Shown here one piece after another: positions 62,504 through 64,000 of a stretch of 64,000 nt of DNA. A program made the translations under genes and the position numbers. Source of the DNA: DATFDN01 sp963830565. GTDB lineage: Bacteria > Pseudomonadota > Alphaproteobacteria > Acetobacterales > Acetobacteraceae. Position 1 is the stretch's first letter; each line of letters opens with the position of its first letter. The stretch is from the NCBI GenBank assembly GCA_963830565.1, contig CAWHMO010000007.1, positions 124,001 to 188,000 on the forward strand, read 5' to 3'. Under the pieces are notes generated by a model. It was not told the origin of the DNA and searched no databases. It saw nothing but the letters and a program-made list of their open reading frames with translations.

Positions 62504-63346
62504 ATGCGCCATCGCGCTCTCTGGTGTGCAGCTGCCGTCGCACTCTCGCTTGCGACAGCCCGCGCCGACACGGCCAACGGCTCGGCCAAAAGCGGAGGCG
62601 AGATTCTCTGGGACACCTACGGCATCCCGCACATCTACGGCCCGGATCTGCTCACCGTCGTGCGCGGCTACGGCTATGCCCAGATGGAGAACCAGGCGGA
62701 GACGCTGTTGACCAACATCGCCGCCGCGCGAGGCCGGTCGGCCGAGTATTTCGGCCCCGGCACGGGCAACGCGAACGTGCAGAACGACACGCTGGTGCGC
62801 ACCGAAGGCATTCCCGACCGCGCCATCGACTGGTTGCAGGAAGGCGGCGCCTTCCAGCGCGCGGCTGAAGAGCCGCTCTCCACGCCCGTGGGTCTGGCAG
62901 ACCCGGCGCAGGCCGTAGTGGACCTGGTCGCCGCGGCGCAGGCGGTGCAGCAGGCCTATGGTGCCCTCGATATCGCCTGGGGTGACGTGCACAGGACGGT
63001 GCTCGTCACCCACGATCCGCTGTTCCAGCAAGAGATCCCGGTTTCCAACCAGCCGGAGAGCGGGCCCGACGATCCGTTCGGCCCCGTGCGGGTCGTCAAT
63101 CCCTTTCCCGCGCAGGATGGAACGCCAGCGCTGTGGTCGTACGGTGGGGACGGGTATGTGCAGCTCGTCGAATTCGCCCCTGACGGTGCGCACGCGCAGG
63201 CCCTGCTGGGCTACGGCAACGCCTCGCGCCCCGGCTCGCCGCATATCGCCGACCAGCTGCCGCTATTCAACGCCAAGACGCTGCGCCCGGCTTGGCGGAC
63301 CCGGCAGGAAGTCGAGCAGCACACGGTCTCGCGCGAGCAATTCTAG
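62504..63346 (+). pseudogene. Penicillin/acyl-homoserine-lactone acylase family, internally deleted
   Basis: 280 codons with a signal peptide (LWCAAAVALSLATARA), then the N-terminal part of the Ntn-hydrolase acylase family (ILWDTYGIPHIYG, YGYAQMENQAETLL). Around residues 110-131 it jumps to C-terminal family sequence (YGALDIAWGDVHR, GPVRVVNPFPAQDGTP, LLGYGNASRPGSPH). Full-length members are 700-800 residues; the missing middle includes the self-processing site with the nucleophile Ser that starts the beta subunit. The frame is intact across the junction but the protein should have no acylase activity. A GAGGAGGGGG site precedes the ATG. Confidence 0.75.
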
Positions 63347-63496
63347 GCCGAACAGTGCTACGCCGGGGTCAGTCGGCAAGCTGCGGATCGGAAGGCTGAC
63401 CATCGAATGGCAGCTTCCTCCCTGACGGTGGTAGCGGCTCCCACGCGAGGGCCGCCGCGCTCGACCAATTCGGCAATGGCTGATTGGGTTTGCGCC

Positions 63497-64000
63497 CTAC
63501 GCTGTAGCAGCCATCTGCCGGTGAACGTCGGCCAGGATCTCGAAGGAGCGCTTGCGTGCATCGTGGTCGAAGATCTGCGCCGTCACCATCAGCTCGTCGG
63601 CACCCGTGGACGAGGCGAATTCCTGGAGCCCACGCCTGACCGTCTCCGGCGCACCCACGATGGAACAGGCTAGGGAGCTCGCGAGCATCGCTCGCGCATA
63701 GGGGTCGAGGTCTGCATCCAGATTATCGACCGGAGGTGGCAGCTTGCCAGGACGCCCGCGGCGCAGGTTAACGAAGGCCTGCTGCAAGGAGGAGAACAGA
63801 TGTCGCGCCTCGGCGTCCGTCTCTGCCGCGAACACGTTGACCCCGAGCATCACATGCGGGGTGGAAAGCCGTTCGGACGCTTGGAAGCGCTCGCGGTAGA
63901 TCGACACCGCGTCCCTCATTTGACCCGGCGCGAAGTGCGAGGCGAATGCGTAGGGCAGGCCGAGCGCCGCGGCCAGTTGAGCCCCGAAGGTGCTCGATCC
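63497..64000 (-). CDS. LLM-class flavin-dependent monooxygenase (5' end outside window)
   Basis: C-terminal 167 residues, still open at the right edge: GSSTFGAQLAAALGLPYAF, SHFAPGQMRDAVSIYRERF, then TPHVMLGVNVFAAETDAEA and the closing DELMVTAQIFDHDARKRSF. This is the luciferase-like, MsnO8-type bacterial family that uses FMNH2. The ATG at 63919 is internal, not the start. Substrate unknown. Confidence 0.85.
   Translation of the reverse strand, partial: GSSTFGAQLAAALGLPYAFASHFAPGQMRDAVSIYRERFQASERLSTPHVMLGVNVFAAETDAEARHLFSSLQQAFVNLRRGRPGKLPPPVDNLDADLDPYARAMLASSLACSIVGAPETVRRGLQEFASSTGADELMVTAQIFDHDARKRSFEILADVHRQMAATA

Noticed and set aside
1..64000. CRISPR array or phage
   Set aside because: No regularly spaced repeats and no phage structural genes were seen.

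Overview
The window is GC-rich DNA (roughly two thirds G+C) from an alphaproteobacterium, most likely of the Rhodospirillales/Acetobacteraceae type. The evidence is gene order and gene content: ubiE-mutM-(enoyl-CoA hydratase)-rpsT-dnaA with dut and coaBC alongside is a typical alphaproteobacterial block. A K+-independent H+-pyrophosphatase, a class I PHA synthase, a zf-CHCC protein (NDUFS6-like) next to polA and an ArsR-methyltransferase fusion in front of metH all fit. Coding density is high and genes are often coupled by 4-bp GTGA stop/start overlaps.

Layout. 1-4.5 kb: 3' part of selB, then a convergent nitrate/sulfonate-type ABC importer (ATPase with C-terminal AAA-associated domain, and a permease carrying two permease domains). 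4.5-10.9 kb: housekeeping block dut, coaBC, ubiE (minus) against mutM, enoyl-CoA hydratase, rpsT, dnaA (plus). 10.9-15.4 kb: hppA, a CAU-anticodon tRNA (probably tRNA-Ile2) and phaC. 15.6-17.1 kb: a small three-gene membrane cassette of unknown function that resembles an ExbB/MotA-like plus ExbD/MotB-like ion-channel pair with a third membrane protein. 17.2-23.4 kb: acyl-CoA and aromatic catabolism (amidohydrolase, SCP2-type thiolase, acyl-CoA ligase, gentisate dioxygenase) and a PAP2 phosphatase. 23.4-28.3 kb: polA with a small zinc-finger gene, a lipoprotein alpha/beta hydrolase and a PEP-CTERM protein. 28.3-34.5 kb: aminotransferase, SMP-30-type lactonase, O-antigen-ligase-like membrane protein, beta-propeller protein, fatty-acid hydroxylase family protein, DUF892 protein. 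34.5-39.7 kb: a plus-strand operon-like run (thioesterase, SDR, amidase, ketopantoate-reductase-like, peptide-type binding protein). 39.7-47.6 kb: gltX, a class III CoA-transferase, a FUSC-HlyD-EmrB efflux run and a KirBac K+ channel. 47.5-52.4 kb: the methionine locus. 52.6-57.6 kb: a complete branched-chain 2-oxoacid dehydrogenase operon (E1-alpha, E1-beta, E2, E3). 57.6-63.4 kb: a scrambled accessory stretch with a transposase relic, a ligA-like scrap, a vWA protein, a dual-specificity phosphatase, an IS701-family element with target-site duplication, and an internally deleted penicillin-acylase gene. A flavin-dependent monooxygenase runs off the right edge.

Several genes, including essential dnaA and gltX, are interrupted by single-base insertions. 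In four cases deleting one base inside a GANTTC string restores both the conserved protein and a GANTC site, the motif methylated by CcrM in many Alphaproteobacteria. I read these as sequence errors tied to methylated sites rather than real mutations, so these genes are annotated as frameshifted CDSs, not pseudogenes. The most biologically interesting items are the unexplained ExbB/ExbD-like cassette and the palindrome that fills the gap between two divergent genes at the metH locus.
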